A stretch of 64,000 nt of DNA from Treponema sp. UBA6367 (GCA_002437725.1 DJRF01000013.1:62001-126000), one strand, 5' to 3'; shown: positions 1 to 8,674, counted from the stretch's first letter. Made by a program: numbers and translations. The notes: a model not told the origin generated them from the letters alone.

Positions 1-7
1 TTTTTCC

Positions 8-1609
8 ATGATGGACTTTTCTAAAAAATCAAAGTTGTTTGAAGCAAAAGCGAATGAAGCTTCCCAAAAAAAGTCTATTCATGAAGTTGATTTAAGCAAG
101 CACGAATTTACTCCTGTAGAAAAGCTTTTAAACGACACTCCAGCAACTTATTTTGATGATACAAAATACTACAAAACAGTACTTACTGGCGAAAACGCTT
201 ACGCTCAAAGAGTTCACACCGTTCTTTCAAAATATCTCACCTGCGCAGACCCAAAAGACAGAACCGTATATCGCCAACAGATTATTTCTGCCTATTGGGA
301 ATTTTTGCGCGGAATGGTTCCAAAAATGGCAGATCCAAATCTTCCTATGCCGAAAAGAATGGCTTGCCGGTTTGGTGTTATTTTGCCTTCTCTTTTTAGA
401 CCAGAACAAAAGGACTTTTTTTCTAGAGTTATATTTGAAAATGTTCTAAACGAGCCTGTCCTTTACGCAGATGAATGGTTTGCCGAAATTGCTAAGGGAA
501 AAATGGCTAATTCCGCAACTGATGAAAAAAGAGTTACCCACAAGGCGGCGACTCCGGAAGAGGCAGCAAAATTTGAACAGTCAAGACTTCAGCAGCTTCA
601 ATCAAAAAATTCTGGAAAGTTGCAAAGCGCAGAAAACATTCTCAACATAAAAGAAAATGAACGGGCGATGCTCGAATCAGAATTAAAGTCAAGAGTTGAT
701 TTGCTTTGTGAACACAATCCTATTTTAGGAATGGAACCTCACAAAAGCGACTATTCTGACAGTCAAATAAAACTTTTTGCCGAAATAACAGACAAACTTC
801 ACCGGCTTTCTAAGAACAACAAAGAACTTGCAAAGTGTTTAAAAGATTACACTGAAGCAAAAGGTGCTTTTAGCAGCGTAGAAAGCAAACTTTCTTCAAC
901 AGGTGCGCAAGAAGTTGCCGCAGATGCGCAAGCTGTAAACATTGAGTTTGAAACTGTTCGCCAAATGGCAAAGATGACCGTTGGTCGTCAAGGAAATCAA
1001 TTTCCAATTTTTACAAGAGAATTCTTTCACTGCACGGAGCGAGGAACCGGAACGCGAGAAAATGTTGTAAATATTCTTCGCTGGATTGAATCCATAGATC
1101 CGGGAGCTTTTTGCAGAATTCACAAAAATATTCCAAACAGAATACCGCCCTACACGCTTCTTATTCCAACTTATGGCGACAGAGGATTTTGCTGGGAACC
1201 TTTTGACCGCTATAACAGAGTCACAAGCCGCGGCCGCATTGTGGTTCCAATGTACCCGCGCGATTTAAAAATCGCGGTTTTAACAGCTGTTGCAGATTTG
1301 CGGTGGCAAGTTGCAAAAGAAAAAGCCAGTTACTATTGGATGGAAGAAGGTCTTACAGGTCAATATTACCAGCACATAGACAGACTAAAATTAAAAGGCG
1401 ACTTAAAAGCCTTCTTTATAGAAGACTATATTCTTTGGATGACAAAAGAATCTGAAGGCGTTCAACGCTTAGACAAAGAGGTTCGTGGAATTTTTTGGCG
1501 CAATATGCCGTTTCCTAACGAACGCAAGCAAGAATTGCGTAAAAGAAGCCTTGTCTACGATGAACTTTGCATAAAAGATAACAACCGCGCAATGAGCGAC
1601 GGATACTAG
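8..1609 (+). CDS. Conserved hypothetical protein, 533 aa (start may lie upstream of window)
   Basis: I do not recognise the family. The reading frame is open to the left edge of the window, so the first ATG seen may not be the true start and the protein may be longer. It has no signal peptide or membrane segment and should be cytoplasmic. Residues about 190-300 are rich in Gln, Lys, Glu and Leu and look coiled-coil. The last 200 residues are richer in aromatic residues (GDRGFCWEPFDRYN near residue 385) and look globular. The C-terminal part appears intact and ends in a normal stop. No neighbour on this strand helps assign a role; the next genes run on the opposite strand. Confidence 0.8.
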   Translation: MMDFSKKSKLFEAKANEASQKKSIHEVDLSKHEFTPVEKLLNDTPATYFDDTKYYKTVLTGENAYAQRVHTVLSKYLTCADPKDRTVYRQQIISAYWEFLRGMVPKMADPNLPMPKRMACRFGVILPSLFRPEQKDFFSRVIFENVLNEPVLYADEWFAEIAKGKMANSATDEKRVTHKAATPEEAAKFEQSRLQQLQSKNSGKLQSAENILNIKENERAMLESELKSRVDLLCEHNPILGMEPHKSDYSDSQIKLFAEITDKLHRLSKNNKELAKCLKDYTEAKGAFSSVESKLSSTGAQEVAADAQAVNIEFETVRQMAKMTVGRQGNQFPIFTREFFHCTERGTGTRENVVNILRWIESIDPGAFCRIHKNIPNRIPPYTLLIPTYGDRGFCWEPFDRYNRVTSRGRIVVPMYPRDLKIAVLTAVADLRWQVAKEKASYYWMEEGLTGQYYQHIDRLKLKGDLKAFFIEDYILWMTKESEGVQRLDKEVRGIFWRNMPFPNERKQELRKRSLVYDELCIKDNNRAMSDGY

Positions 1610-1675
1610 TCTTTTTGATTAAAAGCCAAGTTCTTAGAAGAATGGTCAAAGGCGTAAGCGAAGTTGCAATTTGTT

Positions 1676-2869
1676 CTATTCAGAAGCGAGCGCAATAACA
1701 GGATCAAGCTTCGCAGCTTTTATTGCAGGGCTTAATCCAAAAACAATTCCAACAAGCACGCTAAAAAAGAAAGCGACTACGCAGGAATTCCAGTTTATAA
1801 CTGCGCTCATTTCTTTTGCTTTTTCAATGATAATAGCCATCAGCGAACCTGCAAAAATTCCTATAATTCCGCCAAACAAAGTTATTGTAGCAGATTCCAC
1901 TAAAAATTGACGGCAAATATCTGCAGGACTTGCTCCTAGAGCTTTTCTAATTCCGATTTCTTGTTTGCGCTCTGTAACAGTTACAATCATTATGTTCATA
2001 ATACCAATTCCACCTACAAGTAGTGAAATTGCAGCTATTCCGCTTAGCATTATGCTCAACGACTGCGAAATTTCGCCCAATTGTTCAATCATTGTTTGCA
2101 TGGACATAACGTTTACGGAATATTCGGAGCCGGTTTTCGCTTTGCAGTACTGCTCTATTTCTGAAGAAACGGAAGTTGCTTTATTTTGATTCGTTACTTG
2201 CACTAAAACATTGGCGGCGTTAGGACTTGGCATTATTTTTTTTGAATAAAAGCCTCGCGGAATATATGCAATGTCTTCTGTGTTTTCCATTCCAGAATTT
2301 TGCTCTTTTAAAACGCCAATCACTTCAAAAGCGAACGAAACTTTATCAGCGGTTACAAGAACGTTTTTTCCAACGGGGTTTACATCAGAAAACAACGCTT
2401 TCGCAAGTTTCTTGCCCAAAACAATTTTTTGCAAGCCATAAAAATCTTCTGTCACAGTAAAAAAACGCCCTTTTTCAAGTTCAAGCCCATACATTTCTAA
2501 AAAACCATGCTCTATTGCGGAACAAGAAGTGGAAGAACTTGTTTCTGAATAAGAAATTGTAGAAGAAATGTTGTTTTTATACCAAATTTTTTTTATGTTG
2601 CTTACATTTTCGTAAAGCTCTTTTCTAAAAGCTTCATCAAACTGAATTTGCACAGCATCGCGTCTTCGGCGCATAAATCCTTTTGAAATCTGAACTACAT
2701 CCAGCCCCGAAGAACCAAAAGTCTGCTTTATTTGTTCACTGGAAGAAGAGCCTATGCTAGTTATTGCAATTACGCTTGCAACACCGATTATAACGCCCAG
2801 CAAAGAAAGAATTGTTCTTGTTTTTTGCCTGTAAAAATTTTGCAGCGCATTAAAAAAATCTTCTATCAA
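1676..2869 (-). CDS. MacB/FtsX-type ABC transporter permease
   Basis: Permease of a tripartite MacB-type efflux or lipoprotein-release ABC system in the inner membrane. It has a hydrophobic helix at about residues 17-40, then a large periplasmic MacB_PCD domain. The C-terminal FtsX domain carries three helices and the conserved cytoplasmic motif ERKQEIGIRKALGAS, followed by an FGGIIGI helix. The length of 397 aa is normal for a permease whose ATPase is a separate protein. It is the last gene of a minus-strand operon (TolC-like, adaptor, ATPase, permease) and starts 36 nt after the ATPase stop. That gap contains part of a dispersed repeat. The substrate cannot be read from sequence; macrolides, peptides and lipopeptides are known for the family. 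Confidence 0.93.
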   Translation of the reverse strand: MIEDFFNALQNFYRQKTRTILSLLGVIIGVASVIAITSIGSSSSEQIKQTFGSSGLDVVQISKGFMRRRRDAVQIQFDEAFRKELYENVSNIKKIWYKNNISSTISYSETSSSTSCSAIEHGFLEMYGLELEKGRFFTVTEDFYGLQKIVLGKKLAKALFSDVNPVGKNVLVTADKVSFAFEVIGVLKEQNSGMENTEDIAYIPRGFYSKKIMPSPNAANVLVQVTNQNKATSVSSEIEQYCKAKTGSEYSVNVMSMQTMIEQLGEISQSLSIMLSGIAAISLLVGGIGIMNIMIVTVTERKQEIGIRKALGASPADICRQFLVESATITLFGGIIGIFAGSLMAIIIEKAKEMSAVINWNSCVVAFFFSVLVGIVFGLSPAIKAAKLDPVIALASE

Positions 2870-2884
2870 TTCCGTCCTCCCATA

Positions 2885-2945
2885 AAAAGTCGAGTTTCCA
2901 ATTTGCTACAGATGGTTGTGCTCGACTTTCGACCTATTCATTTGC
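2885..2945. repeat. Fragment of dispersed intergenic repeat family 1
   Basis: The segment begins with AAAAGTCGAG, continues through CAGATGGTTGTGCTCGACTTT and then CATTTGCAT. It resembles the left half of the longer copies at 53933 and 60557 (AAAAGTCRAG, CAGATGGTTGTG, TTTGCATTGG). AAAGTCGAG and CTCGACTTT form an inverted repeat. It supplies the stop codon and last codons of the upstream ATPase gene. Confidence 0.55.
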
Positions 2946-3688
2946 ATTTTTGTTCGTTCAGCATTGTGAATTTGCGGAAAAACTGGAGTCTGCTTAAAAT
3001 CTGATTCAATATTTCCGTCAAAAATCTTTATGCATCTGTTAGCGCTAGCTCCAATCGATGGGTCGTGAGTTACAATAACAATTGTTGTGCCGTTGCTGTT
3101 TATTTGCTTAAAAAGATTCAGAACTTGAATTCCTGTTGCGCTGTCTAAAGCGCCTGTCGGTTCATCTGCTAAAATAATTTTTGGGTTGGTAACAATAGCT
3201 CTAGCTATTGCGACCCGTTGCTTCTGACCACCAGAAAGTTCCATAGGCCTATGCTGCATTCTGTTCTGCATTTGAACTTGATTCAAAGCCTTTTCCGCCA
3301 TAATTTTTCGCTCATTTTTTGATATTCCCTGATACCTCAGCGGAAGCATAACGTTTTCCAAAACCGTCATTGTTGGCAGCAAATAATACTGCTGAAAAAC
3401 AAAACCAACTGTTAAATTCCGCAGAACAGAAAGTTCTTTTTCATTCATTTTTGAAGTCTGCTTTCCGCAAATCTCTACAATTCCAGAGGAAGGACGGTCA
3501 AGGCAGCCAATCATATTCATGCAAGTGGATTTTCCAGAACCTGAAGGACCCATAATAGAAACAAATTCGCCTTGCTCAATAGAAAAGCTTATGCCTTTTA
3601 AAGCGTAAACTTTTGAAGATTCTTCCGCTCTGCCAATTTTGTAAGTTTTTGTTACGTTTTCCATTTTTATAACAGTCTGGCCATTCAT
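2906..3688 (-). CDS. MacB/LolD-type ABC transporter ATP-binding protein
   Basis: Cytoplasmic ATPase partner of the downstream permease. Walker A is GPSGSGKST at about residues 47-55, the signature is LSGGQKQRVAIARA, and Walker B is ILADEPTG followed by the H-loop TIVIVTHD. These are the hallmarks of the LolD/MacB/FtsE group. Its start overlaps the adaptor stop by 4 nt (3685-3688), a sign of translational coupling. The protein is about 30 residues longer at the C-terminus than a typical 225-230 aa member. The end of that tail (KVEHNHL and the TAG stop) is encoded by a fragment of the dispersed repeat described at 2885-2945. Confidence 0.95.
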   Translation of the reverse strand: MNGQTVIKMENVTKTYKIGRAEESSKVYALKGISFSIEQGEFVSIMGPSGSGKSTCMNMIGCLDRPSSGIVEICGKQTSKMNEKELSVLRNLTVGFVFQQYYLLPTMTVLENVMLPLRYQGISKNERKIMAEKALNQVQMQNRMQHRPMELSGGQKQRVAIARAIVTNPKIILADEPTGALDSATGIQVLNLFKQINSNGTTIVIVTHDPSIGASANRCIKIFDGNIESDFKQTPVFPQIHNAERTKMQMNRSKVEHNHL

Positions 3689-4740
3689 CGCGGACCGCCT
3701 GGACCTGGCATAACATTCATTCTTCCCGGATCTCTTTCTTTGCTGCTTGCAGAGTCTGCATGCACAGAACTTTTTTTATAGCCAGAAGGCCTGTTCTTGC
3801 TCAAAACTTTCAGCACTTCATTTCCGCTTAGTCCGCTTTCAACTTTATAAAAATCATTGCCATAAGCAGAAAGCTTTACAAAAATTTTTTCGTCGCTTGA
3901 AATTTCTTGAACAAAAAAATTACCATTTTCATCTTTTGCAACAGCTTCTTTTGCAAGAACTAGATTTTCTACAGGAGCGGTTATAATAATTTTTCCTGTA
4001 AAAGAATAGTTCGGAAGAATCTGCTTAGGATATTCGTCAATTCTTATAGTTGCCATTACAATTGTTGCCCCGCGGCTTGTAACAGAACCGATTGCGGGCC
4101 AGCTGACAACATAGCCTTTCACAACTCCTTCGTAAGCGGGAAATTTAAATTCAACTTCCTGTCCTACTTTTAACTTTGAAACATCAGTTTCTGGAATTTC
4201 AACTTCCGCTGTAAGATAGTCAACGTTTACCAAAGTTCCCACAGAATCTTTTGCTTCCATTGAATCTCCTTCAGAAACATCAATATCGGCAATAATTCCA
4301 TCAAAAGTCGCGCAAACTTTCCGGTCTTCAATTTTTTGCAGAAGTGAAAGCCGTTCTTTTTGCTGAAGCTCCAATTCTTTTTTAGAGCCGCTAATTTTTG
4401 TAGAAGCCATATTGTAATCAAGTTTTGCAAGATTGTAGTCTTGCTCTGTGGAATCAAGCTGAATAATTATATCTCCCTTTTTTACCTTATCGCCTTTTTT
4501 TACGAAGACGCCAAGCACAGTCCCATCGCTTTTTGCTTGAAGAATTTGTTCTTCCGCTGCAGAAACGGTGCCGGCAATTTCGATGTTATTTTCATATACT
4601 TCTTTTAAAATGGCAATTCCTTCTGCGCCTTCTTTTTTAACTGCCAGGCTTTTTCTTGCTATCAGAAAAAAAAGAGCTGCAAAAACTGCAAGCAGTGCAA
4701 GGATTGCAATAATTTTTTTATACGCTTTTTTGTTTTTCAT
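3685..4740 (-). CDS. MacA-like periplasmic adaptor (HlyD/RND membrane-fusion family)
   Basis: Periplasmic adaptor that would bridge the MacB-type permease and the TolC-like outer-membrane channel. It has an N-terminal membrane anchor at about residues 8-27. A biotinyl-lipoyl-like domain is split around a helical hairpin: GTVLGVFVKKGDKVKKGDIIIQLDS before it and CATFDGIIADIDVSEGDSM after it. Beta-barrel and membrane-proximal domains follow. The hairpin (about residues 100-130) is short compared with E. coli MacA. The C-terminal tail (PGRMNVMPGPGGPR) is Pro/Gly-rich. It lies 15 nt downstream of the TolC-like gene in the same operon. Confidence 0.92.
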   Translation of the reverse strand: MKNKKAYKKIIAILALLAVFAALFFLIARKSLAVKKEGAEGIAILKEVYENNIEIAGTVSAAEEQILQAKSDGTVLGVFVKKGDKVKKGDIIIQLDSTEQDYNLAKLDYNMASTKISGSKKELELQQKERLSLLQKIEDRKVCATFDGIIADIDVSEGDSMEAKDSVGTLVNVDYLTAEVEIPETDVSKLKVGQEVEFKFPAYEGVVKGYVVSWPAIGSVTSRGATIVMATIRIDEYPKQILPNYSFTGKIIITAPVENLVLAKEAVAKDENGNFFVQEISSDEKIFVKLSAYGNDFYKVESGLSGNEVLKVLSKNRPSGYKKSSVHADSASSKERDPGRMNVMPGPGGPR

Positions 4741-4755
4741 AATGATTCCTATAAT

Positions 4756-6165
4756 TTATTCACAAAACAAAAGCTTTGTTTGATTATTAAATATTATTAA
4801 ATCAATTGCATTTATTAAAATCTTTATGCGGTACAATTCTTTGTTTGCGGCGCTGCTGTTGTATTCGCTTTCCGTTATAATTCCTTCTTTTAAGTATTTA
4901 GCCAAATCATTTTCAAGAGATGAGTACAAACCAAAAGTGTGAATGTTTGTTTCTTTTTGCCAATTTATGTCGGCAAGTTCTGTTTGGCAATCAACCAGGT
5001 CCGTTTCGTAGTCGTCTAAGGCGGACTCTAAGGCAAGTTTTTCTTCTTTTAAAGTGATTTGCGTTTTCTTTTTTGAAATATTATTTGTAAAAAATGCGGC
5101 AGGATTTACAGAAGCACTAAGCGTGTAAACTGGATTTTTATTTTGACTGTCAACAGGAACAGAAATTCCTCCGGCAACATTAATTCCTTTATAGCTTGAA
5201 GAAAGGCCTGCATCAATTGTGTCAGGATTTTTGCCATTTGCAGGAGCTGCATTTGAATTTTCAAAAGTATAACCCGCATTCGCACTTAAAGAAAAAGATT
5301 TTTCCGCTTTAACTTGAAGTTCTGCCATTTGAATATTCCAATTTGCCTGCTCAATTTTTTTATAGTTTTCTTTTTTAAAAGAAAGAACATCCACAGAGTC
5401 TACTTCAGGAATTGAATTTGGTAAAAAATCAAATGGATTTGAGCCCTTTTTGTAGTCAGAACCACATTTTGAAGCAAAGACCGCAATTTTATGCTCAAGC
5501 TGACGGACTTTTGTTTCTACAGTGTGACTGTCTGAAAGAACTTTCATTTGCGCTTGCCTGTAACTTGCAGAAGTTTTTTCAAATCCCTTTGACTTTATTT
5601 TTTCAAATTCGATTGTGTCGTCGTATAAGTCGTTTTTAGCGGAAACAATTTCGCTTGCGCTTGAAAAAAGTTCTTTTAGCTCCTTGTAAAATTCAGTTTC
5701 TGATTCAACCGCTCTTTCTTTAAAAGCCCTTTGCGCTTCAAGAAGGGTTCTTTGCGACTGCAAAGCAGTTATTTTTCTTTTTAATCCTGAAGATGAAAAA
5801 ATGTCCGCAGAAATAGAAATTGCTGTATCCGTTACAGTATTTGTTTCTTCACTGATTTGAACTTTTGAAGCCCCTTTTAAAGAAAGATTCGCCGCGAACG
5901 GCACGGAAATTGTGCCTGAAGGAGAAAAAGAAACTTTAGAGCCTTTGTCATTTGGTTGAAAAGAAACGCTGCCCGAAGCAAGTTGGACGGAAATTCCATT
6001 TGAAATCTTTGTTTCCTGGTTTGAAAGCTGTGCTTTTTCAAGTTCAAGGGCGAGTTTTTTTAATTCTAAGTCATTTTCTAGCCAAAATTTTAAATTTGGC
6101 TGGGCGTATTGAAAAACGGAAAAAAATAATGCAAATCCCGCCCAAACAAAGATTCTTTTTGCCAT
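4756..6165 (-). CDS. TolC-like outer membrane efflux protein
   Basis: First gene of the efflux operon, 469 aa. It has an N-terminal signal sequence (about residues 1-22, ending near FSVFQYAQP). Long helical segments with heptad-like patterns at about residues 125-240 and 345-440 separate alternating polar beta segments at about 60-125 and 270-345. This is the arrangement expected of an outer-membrane channel of the OEP family, although the sequence is diverged. The assignment rests on this architecture plus the MacA/MacB neighbours. No good Shine-Dalgarno sequence precedes the ATG. The upstream region is shared with the divergent small gene at 6376. Confidence 0.82.
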   Translation of the reverse strand: MAKRIFVWAGFALFFSVFQYAQPNLKFWLENDLELKKLALELEKAQLSNQETKISNGISVQLASGSVSFQPNDKGSKVSFSPSGTISVPFAANLSLKGASKVQISEETNTVTDTAISISADIFSSSGLKRKITALQSQRTLLEAQRAFKERAVESETEFYKELKELFSSASEIVSAKNDLYDDTIEFEKIKSKGFEKTSASYRQAQMKVLSDSHTVETKVRQLEHKIAVFASKCGSDYKKGSNPFDFLPNSIPEVDSVDVLSFKKENYKKIEQANWNIQMAELQVKAEKSFSLSANAGYTFENSNAAPANGKNPDTIDAGLSSSYKGINVAGGISVPVDSQNKNPVYTLSASVNPAAFFTNNISKKKTQITLKEEKLALESALDDYETDLVDCQTELADINWQKETNIHTFGLYSSLENDLAKYLKEGIITESEYNSSAANKELYRIKILINAIDLIIFNNQTKLLFCE

Positions 6166-6237
6166 ACTATAATTAAAATACTGCTTTATAGAAAAAAGTT
6201 ACAGTCAAAAGCAAACAGCCTGAAAAGTTTATAAAAA

Positions 6238-6259
6238 CTCCAATGGTATACCATTGGAG
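6238..6259. repeat. Perfect 22-bp palindrome
   Basis: CTCCAATGGTA followed by its exact reverse complement TACCATTGGAG, with no loop. It lies between the divergent efflux operon (starting 6165, minus) and the small gene at 6376 (plus). An operator for a dimeric regulator is plausible, or a remnant of a mobile repeat. Confidence 0.85.
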
Positions 6260-6276
6260 CAGGTTGACTAATCTGC

Positions 6277-6318
6277 TCCAAACGCAAAAACACTGCTACG
6301 CACGTTTTTGCGTTTGGA
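6277..6318. repeat. 15-bp perfect inverted repeat with 12-nt loop
   Basis: TCCAAACGCAAAAAC at 6277-6291 pairs with GTTTTTGCGTTTGGA at 6304-6318. No T-run follows on the plus strand, so it does not look like a simple terminator. With the palindrome at 6238 it makes a strongly structured 80-bp region ahead of the small gene. Confidence 0.85.
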
Positions 6319-6375
6319 AAGAACAACCAAATCGAAAATTTAAATTTTCACATCAGTTTTTTTACAGGAGAAAAA

Positions 6376-6537
6376 ATGGGAAAAACAACTGTAACACCGG
6401 GAAATCCGTACTACGGAGAAGGCGGAAGAATGCCTTCTACAACTGGAAATCCTAGCGGCGGGCAAAGAGGAAACAATCCTCCGAGCAGTGGAAGTTCAAG
6501 CGGCAGCAAAGGCTCAAGCAGCGGAACTAGAAAATAA
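6376..6537 (+). CDS. Small Gly/Ser-rich protein, 53 aa
   Basis: An open frame of 53 codons with a strong ribosome-binding site (CAGGAG ending 5 nt before the ATG) and a strong terminator right after the stop. Both argue that it is a real gene. The product is low complexity: GNPYYGEGGRMPSTTGNPSGG, then a Ser/Gly-rich basic tail ending GTRK. There is no signal peptide, membrane helix, Cys or double-glycine leader, so export by known routes is not evident. I recognise no family. It sits alone between the efflux operon and a lipoprotein gene, preceded by two perfect inverted repeats. Confidence 0.6.
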   Translation: MGKTTVTPGNPYYGEGGRMPSTTGNPSGGQRGNNPPSSGSSSGSKGSSSGTRK

Positions 6538-6544
6538 GCAGATG

Positions 6545-6600
6545 GGCAACCTATAAAGCAGGACACTATTTGTGCTTGCGGCTTTATAGGTTGCCTTATT
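6545..6600 (+). terminator. Rho-independent terminator after the small gene
   Basis: GGCAACCTATAAAGC (6545-6559) pairs perfectly over 15 bp with GCTTTATAGGTTGCC (6581-6595), with a 21-nt loop, and is followed by a T-rich tail (TTATTTTTTA). Confidence 0.85.
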
Positions 6601-6652
6601 TTTTACACCACAAATTAATCTAAAACAGACATTATCAAATGGGAGAAATCAA

Positions 6653-7777
6653 ATGAAAACAATAAAAAAAGCAATCCTAATTTTGGCATCGGTTATTTCA
6701 TTGTCAGTTATATGCGGCTGCAAAGATGGGGAGTATACTAGAGAAGAATCGCCTATTACTGTTAAGCTCATATATGAGAATAAGTGCTATCCTATAGGAC
6801 GTTTTGAAGTGAGCAAAGACGGAACTAATCGGTATTATATAATAGCACGTGAATACAATGATATCGTCAACGGAAGGATTTACATCTATTACAACACTAC
6901 TGATGATTTAAAATCCGCTAGCAAACTTGGCACTGACTTCGCTAAAATCGATACTGAATTTCTTTTAAAATTATCCGCCGAAACCCAGAATATTGGTACA
7001 TATTATTTTTGGGGATACGTTGCAAACTACGATCCAGAGACACATTATGAATTGTATGCAGACCCAAGAAAAAGCAATGTAACACCCGAAACCTTTTCAT
7101 ACGAATTCAAAAATGAAATTCCATGCCCAGAAAATTTGAAAGTCAAATATTCAAGTGAAACATTGAACAAAATTGTGGTAACTTGGGATTCTGTCAAATT
7201 CAATTCCTATGGCGGAAGATATTATCTTTACACCAACACGGAGAATGATATTTCCTCTGCAGAAAAAGTAAAACATAAAAAAAATACATTTTCTTCTGAC
7301 GAACAAGACTATTTTGATTCATATGAAAAATTAATATATGAACAGGTTCTTTTGGAAGACAAGCCTATTTATTTTTGGATAAAAGTTTATAACAACGGTT
7401 ACAGTGATTTCAGCGAACCTGTTTTTTTAGACTTCAAACATAAAAAGCCTGATAATCCTACAGAATTTACCGTAACAAGGGATTCTTACAATTTAAATTT
7501 AATTGTAAAAATAGAAGAAGCATTTCCTAAACCAGAATACTATAAAATTTATTATGCAAAAATAGATAATTTCGCAAAAGCAAAACTAAAGGCAGTTCAA
7601 AGCAATGATTTTAAATATACAGATGAAGAAGAACTTGGACGCTATGAATTCGGATCTACCGAGTTTGAATTTGGCAAGACATTTTATTTTTGGATAAATG
7701 CTGCTGACACACCTGATGAAGATGCAAATCCTGAAACTGAAAGTGAGCTTGTCGGACCTGTTTCTATGACATTCTAG
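6653..7777 (+). CDS. Lipoprotein with fibronectin-III-like repeats
   Basis: Predicted lipoprotein of 374 aa. The signal peptide ends in a spirochaete-style lipobox (SVICGC), with the lipidated Cys at about residue 23. The body has about three beta-rich repeats with similar phrases: GTYYFWGYVANYD, KPIYFWIKVYNNGYSDFSEPV and KTFYFWINAADTPD. Each is preceded by an EI/DNP..PE(N)L-type linker, as in fibronectin type III modules. I infer surface or periplasmic exposure. It has a good RBS (GGGAG) and is probably its own transcription unit. It may be a carbohydrate- or matrix-contact protein; this is not proven by sequence. Confidence 0.85.
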   Translation: MKTIKKAILILASVISLSVICGCKDGEYTREESPITVKLIYENKCYPIGRFEVSKDGTNRYYIIAREYNDIVNGRIYIYYNTTDDLKSASKLGTDFAKIDTEFLLKLSAETQNIGTYYFWGYVANYDPETHYELYADPRKSNVTPETFSYEFKNEIPCPENLKVKYSSETLNKIVVTWDSVKFNSYGGRYYLYTNTENDISSAEKVKHKKNTFSSDEQDYFDSYEKLIYEQVLLEDKPIYFWIKVYNNGYSDFSEPVFLDFKHKKPDNPTEFTVTRDSYNLNLIVKIEEAFPKPEYYKIYYAKIDNFAKAKLKAVQSNDFKYTDEEELGRYEFGSTEFEFGKTFYFWINAADTPDEDANPETESELVGPVSMTF

Positions 7778-7902
7778 TTAAATCATTTCATCACCAGAAT
7801 GGCAACTGCATTTTGCTCCATTGCCATTCCTCGTCTTGACCTGCAATATTTGCAAAGCAAACACTGTCAGCAATTTATTGCAGGTCTATTTTTTTCATCT
7901 TC

Positions 7903-8060
7903 AATAAATTCCCCTAGTTTTTCACAAGGCTTAGGGATTGTAGTGGGCGCGAAGCGCGTATTTTTTGCTTGCAAAAAATACCGGCCGCAAGGCGAGCGGA
8001 GCGAGAGCCACGAAAAGCCCGACGGCAAAAGTTCGTTCACGAAGTTTTGCCGGAAGCCCC
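7903..8060. repeat. GC-rich palindromic intergenic mosaic
   Basis: A gene-free stretch much richer in G+C than its surroundings. It holds GCGCGAAGCGCG, the 9-bp stem ATTTTTTGC/GCAAAAAAT (7959-7979) and a long stem CGGCAAAAGTTCG/CGAAGTTTTGCCG with one mismatch (8023-8052). CCCTAG/CTTAGGG near 7912-7937 may serve as terminator of the upstream lipoprotein gene. Reading frames through it are shadows. Confidence 0.6.
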
Positions 8061-8133
8061 AAAAAAAAGAATCTCAGAAATAAAATCGATTCTTTTAAAA
8101 TCTCGTGATATAATTGAATTATGGGAGTTGCGC

Positions 8134-8412
8134 ATGATGTACAATTATATGACATTGAATGATGGCACAGGAATTGCCCATTCTGAAATAATCAATAAAA
8201 ACGGAAAAGAGTGTGTAAAGGTTTATTTTGAACAACCTGTCGAAGGCGGTTTTAATTCAGCAGAATGTTGGCTTCCAGATTATACCTGGACAAAAAAGCA
8301 GGGTTTTTCAGATGAACGCATTGCATATTTTCAAGATTTTTTAGAGAGCACTGCACATATAATTATTCAGTTGGCTCGTTCTGGAGGATTTGAAAATGCC
8401 TCAGGTTTTTAA
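8134..8412 (+). CDS. Small hypothetical protein, partner of DUF4160 protein
   Basis: A 92-aa protein. I chose the ATG at 8134 because GGGAG lies 6 nt upstream, and the longer in-frame extension runs through the palindromic region. It is acidic with no membrane segment; the C-terminal half (ERIAYFQDFLESTAHIIIQLARSG) looks helical. It overlaps the next gene by 17 nt, indicating a two-gene unit. DUF4160 proteins are often paired with a small upstream or downstream protein, and toxin-antitoxin behaviour has been suggested for such pairs. Function here is unknown. Confidence 0.7.
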   Translation: MMYNYMTLNDGTGIAHSEIINKNGKECVKVYFEQPVEGGFNSAECWLPDYTWTKKQGFSDERIAYFQDFLESTAHIIIQLARSGGFENASGF

Positions 8413-8674
8413 AATTGGTTGCTATGTTGTTTTTATGTGGTTTGCGGAATCTAATCCTTTAGAGCCGATTCATGTTCATGTATGCGAAGGAGTTCCTTCT
8501 GAAAACGCCACAAAAATTTGGATTACAAAAGATCATCGGACGCTTCTTGCTCATAATAAATCAAATATTCCTTCCCATAAATTAAATTTTATAATGAAAA
8601 CCATAGAAGCTCGTTCTTTTGAAATTATTGAAAAATGGAAAGAGTATTTTGGCGAAATAAAATATTACTGCTAA
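8396..8674 (+). CDS. DUF4160 domain protein
   Basis: A 92-aa protein matching the DUF4160 pattern: MPQVFKIGCYVVFMWFAESNP, then the typical P-x-HVHV (EPIHVHVCEG), then KIWITKD and a C-terminal helix ending in a Trp/Lys-rich segment (IIEKWKEYFGEI). The ATG at 8396 starts exactly where DUF4160 proteins start and has GGAGG 8 nt upstream. An upstream TTG would sit too close to that site. It overlaps the preceding gene, so co-translation is likely. The role is unknown; small accessory or toxin-antitoxin-like modules are the usual context. Confidence 0.8.
   Translation: MPQVFKIGCYVVFMWFAESNPLEPIHVHVCEGVPSENATKIWITKDHRTLLAHNKSNIPSHKLNFIMKTIEARSFEIIEKWKEYFGEIKYYC

Noticed and set aside
7799..8155. 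Open frames on both strands through the GC-rich region
   Set aside because: They run through palindromic repeats, have no RBS or family resemblance, and change frame relative to the real downstream gene.
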